DNA of 64,000 nt from Rhizobium leucaenae USDA 9039 (GTDB taxonomy: Bacteria; Pseudomonadota; Alphaproteobacteria; Rhizobiales; Rhizobiaceae), in the NCBI RefSeq assembly GCF_000426285.1, contig NZ_AUFB01000002.1, forward strand, positions 248,001 through 312,000, given 5' to 3'. The stretch's first letter is position 1. The number at the start of each line of letters is the position of its first letter. The translations under genes were made by a program, and so were the position numbers. Under the pieces are notes generated by a model. It saw only the letters and a program-made list of their open reading frames with translations. It did not search any database and had not been told where the DNA came from. Shown here piece by piece: positions 51,419-61,601 of this stretch.

Positions 51419-51865
51419 ATGATCACTCAGAAAGCAAAATATGCGTTGCGGGCGCTGTCTGCTCTGGCTCAGGCCGAAGCGGGGGAGCCGGTTATGATTT
51501 CCGATATTGCTGCGCAGCAGAAGATCCCGAAGAAATTTCTGGAGCAGATTCTTCTCGACCTGAAACATCGGGGTATCGTTATCAGCCGCCGCGGCAAACA
51601 GGGCGGTTATCTCCTGCGCAAGCCTGCGAACGAAATCACCTTCGGTGAGATCCTGCGCATCATAGACGGGCCAATCGCGCCGCTGCCCTGTCTTTCCATA
51701 ACCGCCTATCGTCGCTGCGACGACTGCGACGGCGAGCAGACCTGCGAAATCCGCCACGTTTTCGCCAGGGTCGCCGATGCCACTCGCAAGGTCCTGTTCT
51801 CGACCACCATCGCCGACGCAGTGGCACTCCCCAATAACACGGAAGTCGCCCGGCTCTTGGCTTGA
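51419..51865 (+). CDS. Rrf2 family regulator, CymR/IscR-like
   Basis: The 148-residue protein has an Rrf2 winged helix (KAKYALRALSALAQAEAGEPVMISDIAAQQKIPKKFLEQILLDLKHRGIVISRRGKQGGYLL). Cys residues at 91, 100, 103 and 109 (CLSITAYRRCDDCDGEQTC) could hold a cluster or sense redox. Next to cysHDN it probably controls sulfur assimilation, as CymR does in other bacteria. Its spacing is not the IscR Cys-Cys-Cys pattern. Confidence 0.85.
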   Translation: MITQKAKYALRALSALAQAEAGEPVMISDIAAQQKIPKKFLEQILLDLKHRGIVISRRGKQGGYLLRKPANEITFGEILRIIDGPIAPLPCLSITAYRRCDDCDGEQTCEIRHVFARVADATRKVLFSTTIADAVALPNNTEVARLLA

Positions 51866-51872
51866 TGAGATT

Positions 51873-53261
51873 TCAGCCGGCGGCATGCTCCTCGCCAGCT
51901 TCCTTCTCGATCGCTCGCCGCGCCCGAATCGCCGCTGCGATGAAAACGCGCGACAGGCCGTGATAGAGCGGTTCGCGCGATAGGAGGCGCGAGGTGACAT
52001 AGCCGATCATCGATACCGCCATGATCGGGATGACGGCCTGGTGATCGCCAGTCATTTCCAGGATGATGACGAAGGCCGTCATCGGTGCCTGCACGACGCC
52101 TGCGAAATAACCTGCCATGCCGAGGATCGCAGCCAGCGCGATGCTGCTGCCGATAAGCGTGCCGACCGTGCTGCCGAAACCGGCGCCGACGGCAAGGGAG
52201 GGCGCGAAAATGCCGCCCGGAATGCCTGATATCATCGACAGGAAACCCGCCAGCAGCTTTTCGATAAAGAACAGCTGGGGCAGGGCATGTCCCTCCACGG
52301 CGCCGCGCGCCTGAGCATAGCCGGTGCCGAACGTGCTGCCGCCGGACGTGACGCCGATGGCGGCCACCACGAGGCCGCAGCAGCCGGCGAGTATCAGCAT
52401 GCGCGTGAGGGGCTGAGGCTGGGCCCATCGGCGGATGCGTATGCCGGCATAGAGCGCAAAACCGCTGAAAGCCGCCCCGAGCGCGCCGCCGCCCACACCG
52501 CAGATGAAGACGAGGCCCCAATCTGCAAGCGTGGCCGGAGCGGCATTGGCCGTGCCGAAATAATTGTAGCTGCCGGAGAGACCGAGGGCTGCAAGGCCGG
52601 AAAGAATAACCGCAGTGAGCACCAGACCGTTGGCCCGCGATTCATAGGTGCGGCTCATTTCTTCGATGGCAAAAACGATGCCGGCGAGCGGCGTGTTGAA
52701 GGCTGCCGCAATGCCCGCCGCGGAGCCGGCAAGGATCAACCCCTTGGCCTGCGCCATGCCGCTGAAACGGGCGACTGCCAGCATGAAGGAGGCGCCCACC
52801 TGCACCGTCGGTCCCTCGCGGCCGATCGAGGCGCCGCAGAACAGCCCGAGAATGGTCAACATGATCTTCCCAAAGGCAAGCCGGAGCGACAGCAGCTTCG
52901 TGCGGTCGTCTTCATGATGCAGATGCCGCGCCGCAATCGCCTGCGGAATGCCGCTGCCTTGAGAATTCGGAAACAACGTCGCCGCAAGCCACGCCGAGAG
53001 CACGAAACCGAGCGGCGTCAGCAGAAGCGGTAACAAGGAGGTCCATTCCCCGGAACTCGTCACTCGGGCGAAGGCGTGCTGCGCCAGATCCGCCAATTTG
53101 GCGAAGCCGACGCTGATCACACCGATTGCCAAAGCTCCCGTCCAAAACACCAGCCGCGGCCGCCAAAGGTGGATCGATCCCCAAAAGACGCGAGAACGGC
53201 GCAAGAGTTTGGATTTGCGGTAGATAGGATGCATGGATTTCGGACCGGACAGATTATCCAT
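51873..53261 (-). CDS. ClC-type chloride channel
   Basis: The 462-residue membrane protein has the ClC hallmarks GSGIPQAI, GREGPTVQ and GGIFAPSLAVG, with 10-12 helices. It should carry chloride, probably as a proton antiporter or channel. No CBS domains follow. It is convergent with the Rrf2 gene, with eight bases between. Confidence 0.92.
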   Translation of the reverse strand: MDNLSGPKSMHPIYRKSKLLRRSRVFWGSIHLWRPRLVFWTGALAIGVISVGFAKLADLAQHAFARVTSSGEWTSLLPLLLTPLGFVLSAWLAATLFPNSQGSGIPQAIAARHLHHEDDRTKLLSLRLAFGKIMLTILGLFCGASIGREGPTVQVGASFMLAVARFSGMAQAKGLILAGSAAGIAAAFNTPLAGIVFAIEEMSRTYESRANGLVLTAVILSGLAALGLSGSYNYFGTANAAPATLADWGLVFICGVGGGALGAAFSGFALYAGIRIRRWAQPQPLTRMLILAGCCGLVVAAIGVTSGGSTFGTGYAQARGAVEGHALPQLFFIEKLLAGFLSMISGIPGGIFAPSLAVGAGFGSTVGTLIGSSIALAAILGMAGYFAGVVQAPMTAFVIILEMTGDHQAVIPIMAVSMIGYVTSRLLSREPLYHGLSRVFIAAAIRARRAIEKEAGEEHAAG

Positions 53262-53391
53262 TTAAGATTCGGCAATTTGGGTCCGAATATCTAACCGTCC
53301 GATAAAGGTCACGATAGTCAAACTGTGTTACGGCTGTTCACGTCAGGCCGACATTGACTCTGCTCCATCCGCAAATTGAAACCATCGACGT

Positions 53392-55041
53392 TTACCGGTC
53401 GCTCACCGCCCATCGCGGATTGATCCAGGGCTCCTGGTTCGATCGCGCCAGCCTTGGCTTGCCAAGAATATGGTCGGCGGCTTTTTCACCGGTCATGATC
53501 GAAGGACCGTTGAGATTGCCGTAGGTGACATGCGGGAAGATCGAGCTGTCGGCGACCCGCAGATGATCGACGCCGATGACGCGCGTGTCCGGGTCGACCA
53601 CGGCCATGGGATCGTCCTTCGAGCCCATCTTGCAGGTGCCGCAGGGATGATAGGCGCTTTCCAGATGCTCGCGGAGGAAGGCGTCGATCTGCTCGTCGGT
53701 CTGGACGTCGGGGCCGGGCTGGATTTCCGGGCCGCGATATTCGTTGAAAGCCTCTTGCCCGAAGATTTCACGCGTGAGCCGCACGCAGTGGCGGAATTTT
53801 TCCCAGTCCTCCGGATGGCTCATATAGTTGAAGCGGATGACGGGATCGGCCTTGGGATCGGAGGAGCGCAGCGTCACGGCGCCGCGTGATTTCGACAGGT
53901 TATAGCCGACATGCGCCTGGAATCCGTGGCTCTGCGCCGCCGCCTTGCCGTCATAGCTGATAGCGACCGGCAGGAAGTGGTATTGGATATCAGGCTGTTT
54001 GACCCCTGGTGCGGAGCGTACGAAGGCGCAGGCTTCGAACTGGTTGGAAGTTCCGAGGCCGGATTTGAAGAACATCCATTGCGCGCCGGCAATGCCCTGC
54101 ATGTACCAGGGCAGCCAGGAATAGAGCGAGACCGGCTTCAGGCTGGTCTGCTGAAAATAGAATTCCATGTGGTCCTGCAGATTGGCGCCGACGCCCGGCC
54201 GGTTCACTTTCACCTCGATGCCCATCTCCTGCAGATGGGCGCCGGGGCCGATACCGGAGAGCATCAGCAGCTTCGGCGAGTTGAAGGAGGAGGCCGAGAC
54301 GATGACTTCGCGGTTTGCCGTGACGATCTCGATCTTGCCGCCGCGCTCGATTTCGACGCCCGTTGCGCGGCCGTTTTCGATCACCACCTTGCGGGCAAGG
54401 CAACGAACCAGTTGGACATTCGGCCGTTTCAGCGCCGGCTTCAGATAGGCCGTCGCCGCCGACCAGCGTCGGCCGGCCCATGTCGTCTGCTCCATCAGGC
54501 CGAAGCCTTCCTGCTTGCCGCCGTTATAATCTTCGGTCGCCTCGAAGCCGGCCTGCTTGCCTGCTTCGATGAACGCATGGAACAGTGGATTGCGGGCATC
54601 GCCGCGCCGGACATGCAGGGGGCCATCGGTCCCGCGCCAGCCCTCTTCGCCGCCATGCGAATGCTCCATCCGCTTGAAATAGGGGAGCACATCGGCATAG
54701 GCCCAGCCTTGTGCGCCGAGCGCTTCCCAGCGGTTGAAATCCTCCGCGTGGCCACGGACATAGACCATGCCGTTGATCGAGGACGAGCCGCCGATGACCT
54801 TGCCGCGGGGGGCGGTGATCCGTCTATTGTTGAGCTGCGGCTCCGGCTCGGAGAGATAGCCCCAATTATAGCGTTTCATGCTCATCGGCCAAGCAAGCGC
54901 CGCCGGCATCTGGATGAAGGGACCGACGTCGCTGCCGCCGAATTCCAGCACGATGACCGAATGCTTGCCATCCTCCGACAGCCGATAGGCCATGGCGGAG
55001 CCGGCGGAACCCGAGCCGATGATGACGAAATCTGCCTGCAT
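53392..55041 (-). CDS. betA: Choline dehydrogenase
   Basis: The 549-residue GMC flavoenzyme oxidises choline to betaine aldehyde at the membrane. The FAD-binding [16 protein letters not shown] is at the start; [19 protein letters not shown] and [15 protein letters not shown] [11 protein letters not shown] near the end are typical of BetA. It follows betB with a RIME-like repeat between. Confidence 0.95.
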   Translation of the reverse strand: MQADFVIIGSGSAGSAMAYRLSEDGKHSVIVLEFGGSDVGPFIQMPAALAWPMSMKRYNWGYLSEPEPQLNNRRITAPRGKVIGGSSSINGMVYVRGHAEDFNRWEALGAQGWAYADVLPYFKRMEHSHGGEEGWRGTDGPLHVRRGDARNPLFHAFIEAGKQAGFEATEDYNGGKQEGFGLMEQTTWAGRRWSAATAYLKPALKRPNVQLVRCLARKVVIENGRATGVEIERGGKIEIVTANREVIVSASSFNSPKLLMLSGIGPGAHLQEMGIEVKVNRPGVGANLQDHMEFYFQQTSLKPVSLYSWLPWYMQGIAGAQWMFFKSGLGTSNQFEACAFVRSAPGVKQPDIQYHFLPVAISYDGKAAAQSHGFQAHVGYNLSKSRGAVTLRSSDPKADPVIRFNYMSHPEDWEKFRHCVRLTREIFGQEAFNEYRGPEIQPGPDVQTDEQIDAFLREHLESAYHPCGTCKMGSKDDPMAVVDPDTRVIGVDHLRVADSSIFPHVTYGNLNGPSIMTGEKAADHILGKPRLARSNQEPWINPRWAVSDR

Positions 55042-55087
55042 TTTTGTCTCCGGAATTCTTTGGGTACGTCAGAGGCTGTGGGGTTCT

Positions 55088-55244
55088 CCCTTCTCCCCAG
55101 CGGGGAGAAGGTGCCCAAAGGGCGGATGAGGGGGCTCGCCGCGATGCGGCGATCATTCTGAGCGAAAGCGAAGAATACCCCTTACGGTGCAACGCCCCTC
55201 ACCCCGCGCCTTCGGCGCGACCCTCTCCCCGTTGGGGCGAGGGT
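55088..55244. repeat. RIME-like mosaic palindromic repeat, copy 3 (between betB and betA)
   Basis: The element has CCTTCTCCCC/GGGGAGAAGG at the left, a central GCGCC/GGCGC palindrome, and CCCTCTCCCC/GGGGCGAGGG at the right. It sits inside the bet operon and adds about 200 bp between the two enzyme genes. Confidence 0.8.
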
Positions 55245-55249
55245 GTTGT

Positions 55250-56719
55250 TCAATAAGGTGCCTGCACCGGGGTCATCCCCACATAGACCGTCTTCAGCTC
55301 GGAATAATGCTCGAGTGCCGCCAGCGAATTTTCGCGGCCGAAGCCGGATTGCTTGGAGCCGCCGAAGGGAATTTCGACCGGGCAGAGATTGTAGGTGTTG
55401 ATCCAGAGCGTGCCGGCTTCGAGCTGGTCGACGACGTGGTGCGCGCGGGTGAGGTCGGCGGTGAAGACGCCGCCGGACAGGCCGAATTCGGTGGCGTTGG
55501 CACGGGCGATCACCTCCTGCTCGTCATCGAAATCCAGCACGCACATGACCGGTCCGAAAATCTCTTCCCGGGCGATCGTCATATCGTCGGTGACGTCGGC
55601 AAAGACGGTCGGTTGAACGTAGTAGCCTTCCCCGGCGACATTGTTGGGAATGCCGCCGCCGGCCACCAGGGTGGCGCCCTCCGCCTTGCCCTTCTCGATA
55701 TAGGACAGCACCTTTTCGCGCTGTGCCCAGGACACCATCGGGCCGATCTGCGTCGCCTCATCCATGGGGTCGCCGATCACCATCGCCTCGGTGCGTGCCT
55801 TCAGGCGCTTCAGGAATTCGGACTTGATCTTCCTGTTGACGAAGACGCGTGTGCCGTTCGAGCAAACCTGGCCGGTCGAATAGAAATTGCCGAGCATGGC
55901 GCCGCCGATGGCGCTGTCGAGATCGGCATCGTCGAAAACGATCAGGGGCGACTTGCCGCCGAGTTCCATGGTGACGTGCTTCAGGCTTCCCGCGGCGGAT
56001 GCGGCGACCTTACGGCCGGTCGGCACCGAGCCGGTCAGCGACACCTTGGCGACATCGGGATGGTTGATGAGCAGCGGCCCGGTCTCCCGGTCGCCCTGGA
56101 TGACGTTGTAGAGCCCCTTCGGCAGGCCGGCCTCAATCAGGATTTCGGCGATCTTCAGCGCTCCGAGCGGCGTGTTTTCCGAAGGCTTGAACACCATGGC
56201 GTTGCCGGCCACCAGCGCCGGCGCGCCCTTCCAGCAGGCGATCTGCTGCGGATAGTTCCAGGCGCCGATGCCGACGCAGACGCCGAGCGGCACACGCTTG
56301 GTATAGGCGAAATCGCCGCCGAGCGGGATATAGGAACCGTTGAGGCCGGCAGCGGCCACGCCGCCGAAGAATTCGAAACTGTCGGCGCCCGAGGTCGGGT
56401 CCGCGACGATCGTCTCCTGGATCGGCTTGCCGGTGTCGAGGGTTTCCAGTTCGGAAAGCTCGCGGTTGCGCTCGCGCATGATCTCGGCAGCGCGCTTCAG
56501 AATGCGGCCACGCGCCGTCGGGCTCATCGCCGCCCATTCCGGCTGCGCGCGGCGGGCAGCGGCAATCGCTTTTTCGACGATGGCGGGAGTTGCCGCATGC
56601 AGCCGGGCGATGACTTCACCCGTCGCAGGATAGATGCTTTCGATTGCGGTGCCGTCGGTATCCTCGACATATTCTCCATCGATGAAATGCGAGGCTTTCG
56701 GCTGAGCTTTGAGAGTCAT
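55250..56719 (-). CDS. betB: Betaine aldehyde dehydrogenase
   Basis: The 489-residue NAD-dependent enzyme makes glycine betaine, an osmoprotectant and carbon source. It has the catalytic Cys in [12 protein letters not shown], the Glu in MELGGKSP, and PWNYP-like AWNYPQQ. The start at 56719 follows the betI stop by one base. Family fit is strong ([15 protein letters not shown]). Confidence 0.95.
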   Translation of the reverse strand: MTLKAQPKASHFIDGEYVEDTDGTAIESIYPATGEVIARLHAATPAIVEKAIAAARRAQPEWAAMSPTARGRILKRAAEIMRERNRELSELETLDTGKPIQETIVADPTSGADSFEFFGGVAAAGLNGSYIPLGGDFAYTKRVPLGVCVGIGAWNYPQQIACWKGAPALVAGNAMVFKPSENTPLGALKIAEILIEAGLPKGLYNVIQGDRETGPLLINHPDVAKVSLTGSVPTGRKVAASAAGSLKHVTMELGGKSPLIVFDDADLDSAIGGAMLGNFYSTGQVCSNGTRVFVNRKIKSEFLKRLKARTEAMVIGDPMDEATQIGPMVSWAQREKVLSYIEKGKAEGATLVAGGGIPNNVAGEGYYVQPTVFADVTDDMTIAREEIFGPVMCVLDFDDEQEVIARANATEFGLSGGVFTADLTRAHHVVDQLEAGTLWINTYNLCPVEIPFGGSKQSGFGRENSLAALEHYSELKTVYVGMTPVQAPY

Positions 56720-56720
56720 T

Positions 56721-57332
56721 TTATCTGTCCTTTTGAAGGGCGGCCTTTTGGGAAAGCGGCGCAAGCAGAGCGTTGATGTAATCTTCAGTGAGCGCGATCG
56801 AAGCTTCGATGCTGATCGGCGCCGATCTCAGACTTTGACGGATATAGAGACCATCGATCATCGCGGCAGCGCCCTCGGCAATACGTTCTGCGTCTTCGCG
56901 CGGACACAGCGCCTTGAGGTTTGCAAGCAGGTTGGAGCGCAGCCGTCTCGCATAGATGACGAGGAAGCGGCGCGTCTCCTCGGAACGCTGCGCCTCGGCA
57001 TAGAAGGCAAGCCAGGCGGCAATCGTCTCCGGCGCGAATTGATCGGCCTGGAAACTGACGCGGATGATGGCGGATAGTTTTTCTCGCGGCGTCTTTGCGG
57101 CGCCGAGCTCCGTCACCACGCTGTCGCGCAGCCGCTGTAGGTGACTCCGGACGGTTTCGATCAGCAACTGTTCTTTGCTGCCGAAGTAATGATGGGCCAG
57201 GGCAGGAGATACCCCCGCCTGCTTGGCGATTTCGGACATGGTGACGGTCAGCGAGCCGTGATCGCCGATCACGCGCATCGCCGCATCCACAAGCGCCTTG
57301 CGGCGCACCGGTTCCATTCCGACTTTCGGCAT
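56721..57332 (-). CDS. betI: Choline-sensing repressor BetI
   Basis: The 203-residue TetR-type regulator has the family start [18 protein letters not shown], the helix-turn-helix [27 protein letters not shown] and a BetI-type C-terminus. It should repress the bet operon and its own gene, and release on choline. It heads the operon betI-betB-betA. Confidence 0.95.
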   Translation of the reverse strand: MPKVGMEPVRRKALVDAAMRVIGDHGSLTVTMSEIAKQAGVSPALAHHYFGSKEQLLIETVRSHLQRLRDSVVTELGAAKTPREKLSAIIRVSFQADQFAPETIAAWLAFYAEAQRSEETRRFLVIYARRLRSNLLANLKALCPREDAERIAEGAAAMIDGLYIRQSLRSAPISIEASIALTEDYINALLAPLSQKAALQKDR

Positions 57333-57364
57333 AAATCACCCCACAAGCTTGCGGCATTGTATTT

Positions 57365-57384
57365 TTGATTGACTGATCAATCAA
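57365..57384 (-). promoter_or_regulatory. BetI operator
   Basis: Perfect inverted repeat with arms TTGATTG and CAATCAA around ACTGAT, 32 bp upstream of betI. It matches the ATTGATTGA-type BetI sites. Confidence 0.75.
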
Positions 57385-57479
57385 CAAAAAAATGATGCCG
57401 GTTTGATAGACGTCAGAATCTCCTGCCGCTTTCCGAAATACATCCTGTATCATGCTCCTGGGAACGAGGAGGTGCAGTC

Positions 57480-58028
57480 ATGGTCAATGTTCTGGATGAA
57501 GTTCCGCCATCCGCCGTGCGGGACAAGTGGGGATGGTTCGTCGCGCTTGGTGTATTCCTGCTCATTTGCGGCGGGATCGCGTTCGGCAATCTCTTCATCG
57601 CCACGGTCGTATCGGTCTATTATATCGGCATGCTGATGCTGATCGGCGGGGTCATTCACCTGGCGCATGCCTTTCAGGTCAGAGGATGGGAGCATATTCT
57701 GTTTTGGGTACTCAGCGGTCTGCTCTATACGACCGCCGGCATTCTTGCTTTCGCCAATCCGTTGCTTGCCTCCGCAGCGCTGACGCTGTTTCTTGCCGTC
57801 GCATTGCTCATAGCCGGCACATTTCGCGTCTGGGTCGGACGCAAGGTGAGGCCGGAACGAGGTTGGATTTGGATTGTCATCGGCGGCGTGGTGACGGCAT
57901 TCGCCGGCATTGCCATCGCCGTCGGCTGGCCGGTCAACAGTCTCTGGGTTCTCGGCCTCTTCCTGGCAATCGATCTGATTTTTCAAGGTTGGACGCTGAT
58001 GGCCTTCGGCCTCGCTCTTAGGCAGTAG
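57480..58028 (+). CDS. HdeD-like membrane protein
   Basis: The 182-residue protein has six predicted membrane helices in three hairpins, starting at about residue 18, with the HdeD-like pattern GLLYTTAGILAFANPLLASAALTLFLAVALLIAGTFRV. HdeD relatives are linked to acid resistance in enterobacteria; here the role is unknown. It is divergent from betI. Confidence 0.85.
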   Translation: MVNVLDEVPPSAVRDKWGWFVALGVFLLICGGIAFGNLFIATVVSVYYIGMLMLIGGVIHLAHAFQVRGWEHILFWVLSGLLYTTAGILAFANPLLASAALTLFLAVALLIAGTFRVWVGRKVRPERGWIWIVIGGVVTAFAGIAIAVGWPVNSLWVLGLFLAIDLIFQGWTLMAFGLALRQ

Positions 58029-58259
58029 CGGTGTGTAAACGAGGGGTAACGAACTACTACTTTTTGACAAGAAGGGTGAGCGGCGTTACTCTTTTAAGCC
58101 TTCCGTGGGGAAGGGAGTGGTGCTGACTGACGTAACGGTAGGCGCCGTGATCTGAAGCCTGCGTCTCTATCGAGACGCATCTTCGAAGCTCCAGCGAACA
58201 TGCATTTGAATATATCTCCGGCAAACAGTTTTCTTAAGAACTAAAAAGGGAGAAATATC

Positions 58260-58511
58260 ATGCCGATGGTAACGGTTTCCATCTCACCGCTTCAGGCTGC
58301 TGGCATCCGCGCGGCCGTCGACACCGGAACATATGCTTCGAGCAGCGAGGTCGTGCGCGAGGCTCTGCGCATGTGGGATGCCGCGCGCAAGCGCGGTGAG
58401 ATCTGCGATGTGCCCCGCGCAGCCAATGATCCTGAGAGCGTCGCAAAGAGCAGCCGCTGCGTCGCCGATATGTTTGCTGACTACGAGGCGGAAAGACGCC
58501 GGCATAACTGA
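58260..58511 (+). CDS. Orphan ParD-like antitoxin
   Basis: The 83-residue protein has a ParD ribbon-helix-helix domain (VSISPLQAAGIRAAVDTGTYASSSEVVREALRMWDAAR) and a polar tail ending EAERRRHN. An AAAAAGGGAGAAA site precedes the ATG. No ParE gene follows: a GC-rich hairpin (58543-58570) comes next. Either the toxin was lost or the protein is a stand-alone regulator. Confidence 0.82.
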   Translation: MPMVTVSISPLQAAGIRAAVDTGTYASSSEVVREALRMWDAARKRGEICDVPRAANDPESVAKSSRCVADMFADYEAERRRHN

Positions 58512-58717
58512 GCGGCGAACACGGCATCCCTTATGAAACTCTGAGCCGCCCTCTTGGATCGAGGCGGCTCGGCAAGGTTAAGGCGCTTTTACCATTCACG
58601 AAACTTTCACATAGGGGAAAGGTTTCGTTGACGCTTGTGACGCATCTTGGCGCCAAAACGCTCCAAATCCAAAGTTTACTCAAAAACTTAGATCGAAATT
58701 CCTAAGTGGAGATGGGC

Positions 58718-60523
58718 ATGTCCCAGACTGCCGCCACCGAGCCCGGCGTCTTGCGCCGGTATGCCAGCGACCAGATTGTCACGCTTGCTAAACTCGTTAT
58801 CGAAAATGCGTTCCAACCTATCGTAGAGACGGGCACCGGCACGGTTTTCGGTTATGAATCCTTGATGCGCGGGCAGGAGCGCATCGGCTTCGACAGCCCG
58901 ATTCAAATCCTCGACGAAGCCGAACGTACCGGCCAACTGCTGGGCCTTGAGCAGATGGTGACGAGCCGGGCGCTGGCGAAATTTGCGACCCTTGCCAATG
59001 CCAGAACTGCGACCCTCTTCCTCAATCTCGACGTCCGGCTGATCCCGCAGGGCGAAACACTGGTCGACGGTCTGCTGCAGCACATGAAGAAGGCCGGCAT
59101 CGCGCCGTCCAGCGTCTGCTTCGAGTTTTCCGAGCGCTTCGACAATACCAGCGTGCCGGAATTTTGCGATCTGGTCGCCAAAATGCGCGATGCCGGCTTC
59201 AAACTGGCGATCGATGATTTCGGTGTCGGTCACGGCGAAATGAAGCTCTTGTCGGACTATCCCGTCGACTATCTCAAGATCGACCGGCATTTCGTCGCCA
59301 ATATCGATCGCAACGCCCGCAAGCGCCACATTCTCAGAAACCTCGTCCATATCGCCCACGTTCTGGGCACGCGTGTCATCGCCGAAGGCATCGAGACCGA
59401 GGCGGAGTTCCTGATCTGCCGCGAATTCGGTGTCGATCTTGTCCAAGGCTGGTTCATTGCCCGTCCGACGACGCTGATCAACGAGCTGAAGCTCGCCTTT
59501 CCGCATCTGCAGGATCTCGGCAAAATGGCGCGCAACAGCCAATCGCTGGATGAAATTCTCATCCGCAAGCAAATCGAAGTGCTGCCGACCATACGCGAGA
59601 ATGACAGCATCGACAGCGTTTTCGAACTCTTCCGCCGCAATCCGAGGCGAGCCTATTTTCCGGTCGTCAACGCCAGTGGCGAACCGCGCGGCATCATGCA
59701 CGAATATCGGCTCAAGGAATATATCTACCAGCCTTTTGGCCGCGACCTGTTGAAGAACAAGGTCTATGAGCGTTCGATCTCGCATTTCGTCGAGATGGCG
59801 CCAATCGTCGGTCTGGATTCCGACGCCGATACGCTGATGACGATCTTCGCCAATATGGAAAGCAGCGATTGCCTGATCGTCACCGAGGGCACGCACTATG
59901 CCGGCATCGTCTCGGCTGCCTCGCTGATCAAGGTGATCAACGAGAAGCAGCTCAAGATCGCGCAGGATCAGAATCCGCTGACCGGGCTTCCGGGCAATCG
60001 CGCCATTCATGATTTCATGCAGAATGCCGGTCGCGACGGCGATGAGGTCAGGCACTTCTGCTATTGCGACTTCGACAATTTCAAGCCCTTCAACGATGCC
60101 TACGGCTTCCATCTCGGCGACCATGCCATTTCGCTGTTTGCGGCGCTGATACGGCGCTATTTTTTCGCCGAGCGCCATTTCCTCGGCCATGTCGGCGGCG
60201 ACGATTTCTTCATCGGCGCGACCGGCTGGAGCGTTGACGAATTGCGCGAGGTGCTGGATCGGCTGCTTGCCGATTTCCACGCCGACGTCCGCGAATTCTA
60301 TTCGGCCGAAGACCGCGCCGCCGGCCGTATCCGCGGGCACGCCCGCAGCGGCGCGGAGGCGCTGTTCCCGCTGATGCGTTGCTCCATCGGCATTCTCGAG
60401 CTGCCCCAAGGCCTGGTCATCGAGAATATCAACCGCGTCAGCACCTCGATCGCCGGTATCAAAACAAGGGCGAAGGAAGACGAAACCGGCGTTGCATTCC
60501 TGAGCCTGGGCGAGACGAATTGA
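58718..60523 (+). CDS. EAL-CBS-GGDEF protein
   Basis: The 601-residue cytoplasmic protein has the order EAL (about 20-265), a CBS pair (about 275-400) and GGDEF (about 420-595). EAL motifs are degenerate at the start (YESLMRG) but keep DDFGVGH. The GGDEF site reads GGDDFF with NPLTGLPGN at the domain start, so it may still bind GTP or make c-di-GMP. CBS domains could sense adenine nucleotides. The ATG at 58718 has GGAG eight bases before. A similar EAL-first order is known in some c-di-GMP proteins. Confidence 0.88.
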   Translation: MSQTAATEPGVLRRYASDQIVTLAKLVIENAFQPIVETGTGTVFGYESLMRGQERIGFDSPIQILDEAERTGQLLGLEQMVTSRALAKFATLANARTATLFLNLDVRLIPQGETLVDGLLQHMKKAGIAPSSVCFEFSERFDNTSVPEFCDLVAKMRDAGFKLAIDDFGVGHGEMKLLSDYPVDYLKIDRHFVANIDRNARKRHILRNLVHIAHVLGTRVIAEGIETEAEFLICREFGVDLVQGWFIARPTTLINELKLAFPHLQDLGKMARNSQSLDEILIRKQIEVLPTIRENDSIDSVFELFRRNPRRAYFPVVNASGEPRGIMHEYRLKEYIYQPFGRDLLKNKVYERSISHFVEMAPIVGLDSDADTLMTIFANMESSDCLIVTEGTHYAGIVSAASLIKVINEKQLKIAQDQNPLTGLPGNRAIHDFMQNAGRDGDEVRHFCYCDFDNFKPFNDAYGFHLGDHAISLFAALIRRYFFAERHFLGHVGGDDFFIGATGWSVDELREVLDRLLADFHADVREFYSAEDRAAGRIRGHARSGAEALFPLMRCSIGILELPQGLVIENINRVSTSIAGIKTRAKEDETGVAFLSLGETN

Positions 60524-60602
60524 CGCCCTCCCGTGCGGGCTTCTTTTCAAGCGGCATGCGCTAAACTATCTCCACTGCTTTGCTGGGAGAGGAGAGTGAC
60601 CC

Positions 60603-61601
60603 ATGCCGCTGCCATCTGAAATGCGTTTTGTGGATTTGCCGTCCTTCGGCGCTCCCGAGGTGATGACGATCGCCCGCCGGCCCCTGCCGGTGCTCAAGGA
60701 TGGCGAAATCCTCGTCCGCGTCGAAGCGGCCGGCGTCAACCGGCCCGATGTAGCCCAGCGCCAGGGCATTTATCCGCCGCCGAAGGACGCAAGCCCCATT
60801 CTTGGCCTGGAAATCGCCGGCGAAGTCGTCGATGTGGCGCGCGGCGTCACGGAATTTGCCATCGGCAATAAGGTTTGCGGCCTTGCCAATGGCGGCGCCT
60901 ATGCCGAATATTGCGTTCTCCCCGCTGGCCAGGCACTGCGATTTCCCAATGGCTACGACGCCGTTCGCGCCGCCGCGCTGCCCGAGACGTTCTTCACCGT
61001 CTGGGCCAATCTCTTCCAGATGGCCGGCCTCACCGAAGGCGAAAGCGTCCTAATCCATGGTGGTTCCAGCGGCATCGGCACGACGGCGATCCAGCTCGCC
61101 AAAGCCTTCGGCGCAACGGTCTACGCCACCGCCGGCTCGAAGGAAAAATGCGAAGCTTGCGAGAAGCTCGGCGCGACGCGGGCGATCAACTACAAAGAGG
61201 AAGACTTTGCCGAGGTCATCAAGGCGGAAACCGGCCAGGGGGTCGATGCCGTGCTCGACATGATCGGTGCTGCCTATTTCGAAAAGAACCTGGCCTCACT
61301 TGCCAAGGACGGCTGCCTGTCGATCATCGCCTTCCTGGGCGGTGCGGTGGCTGAAAAGGCCAATCTGCAGCCGATCATGGTCAAGCGCCTGACGGTAACG
61401 GGGTCGACCATGCGCCCGCGCACCGCGGAAGAAAAACGAGCCATCCGCGACGACCTCGTTTCCCAGGTCTGGCCATTACTCGATGAAGGCACTGTCGCTC
61501 CTGTCATTTACCGGACCTTTGCCTTCGAAGACGTCGTCGAGGCGCACAAGCTGATGGAGACCAGCAATCACATCGGCAAGATCATGCTGAAGCTCGCTTG
61601 A
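60603..61601 (+). CDS. NAD(P)H quinone oxidoreductase (zeta-crystallin family)
   Basis: The 332-residue zinc-free medium-chain reductase has [18 protein letters not shown], the NADPH-binding [18 protein letters not shown] and [13 protein letters not shown]. It should reduce quinones or enals with NADPH. It overlaps the convergent MFS gene by 20 bp. Confidence 0.9.
   Translation: MPLPSEMRFVDLPSFGAPEVMTIARRPLPVLKDGEILVRVEAAGVNRPDVAQRQGIYPPPKDASPILGLEIAGEVVDVARGVTEFAIGNKVCGLANGGAYAEYCVLPAGQALRFPNGYDAVRAAALPETFFTVWANLFQMAGLTEGESVLIHGGSSGIGTTAIQLAKAFGATVYATAGSKEKCEACEKLGATRAINYKEEDFAEVIKAETGQGVDAVLDMIGAAYFEKNLASLAKDGCLSIIAFLGGAVAEKANLQPIMVKRLTVTGSTMRPRTAEEKRAIRDDLVSQVWPLLDEGTVAPVIYRTFAFEDVVEAHKLMETSNHIGKIMLKLA

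Noticed and set aside
58160..58179. Terminator after the HdeD-like gene
   Set aside because: TGCGTCTC/GAGACGCA is a perfect hairpin, but no T run follows on either side and it is 130 bp past the stop; role unclear.
58688..60550. 620-codon minus-strand open frame
   Set aside because: It is the antisense shadow of the EAL-CBS-GGDEF gene; its composition and lack of motifs show it is not real.
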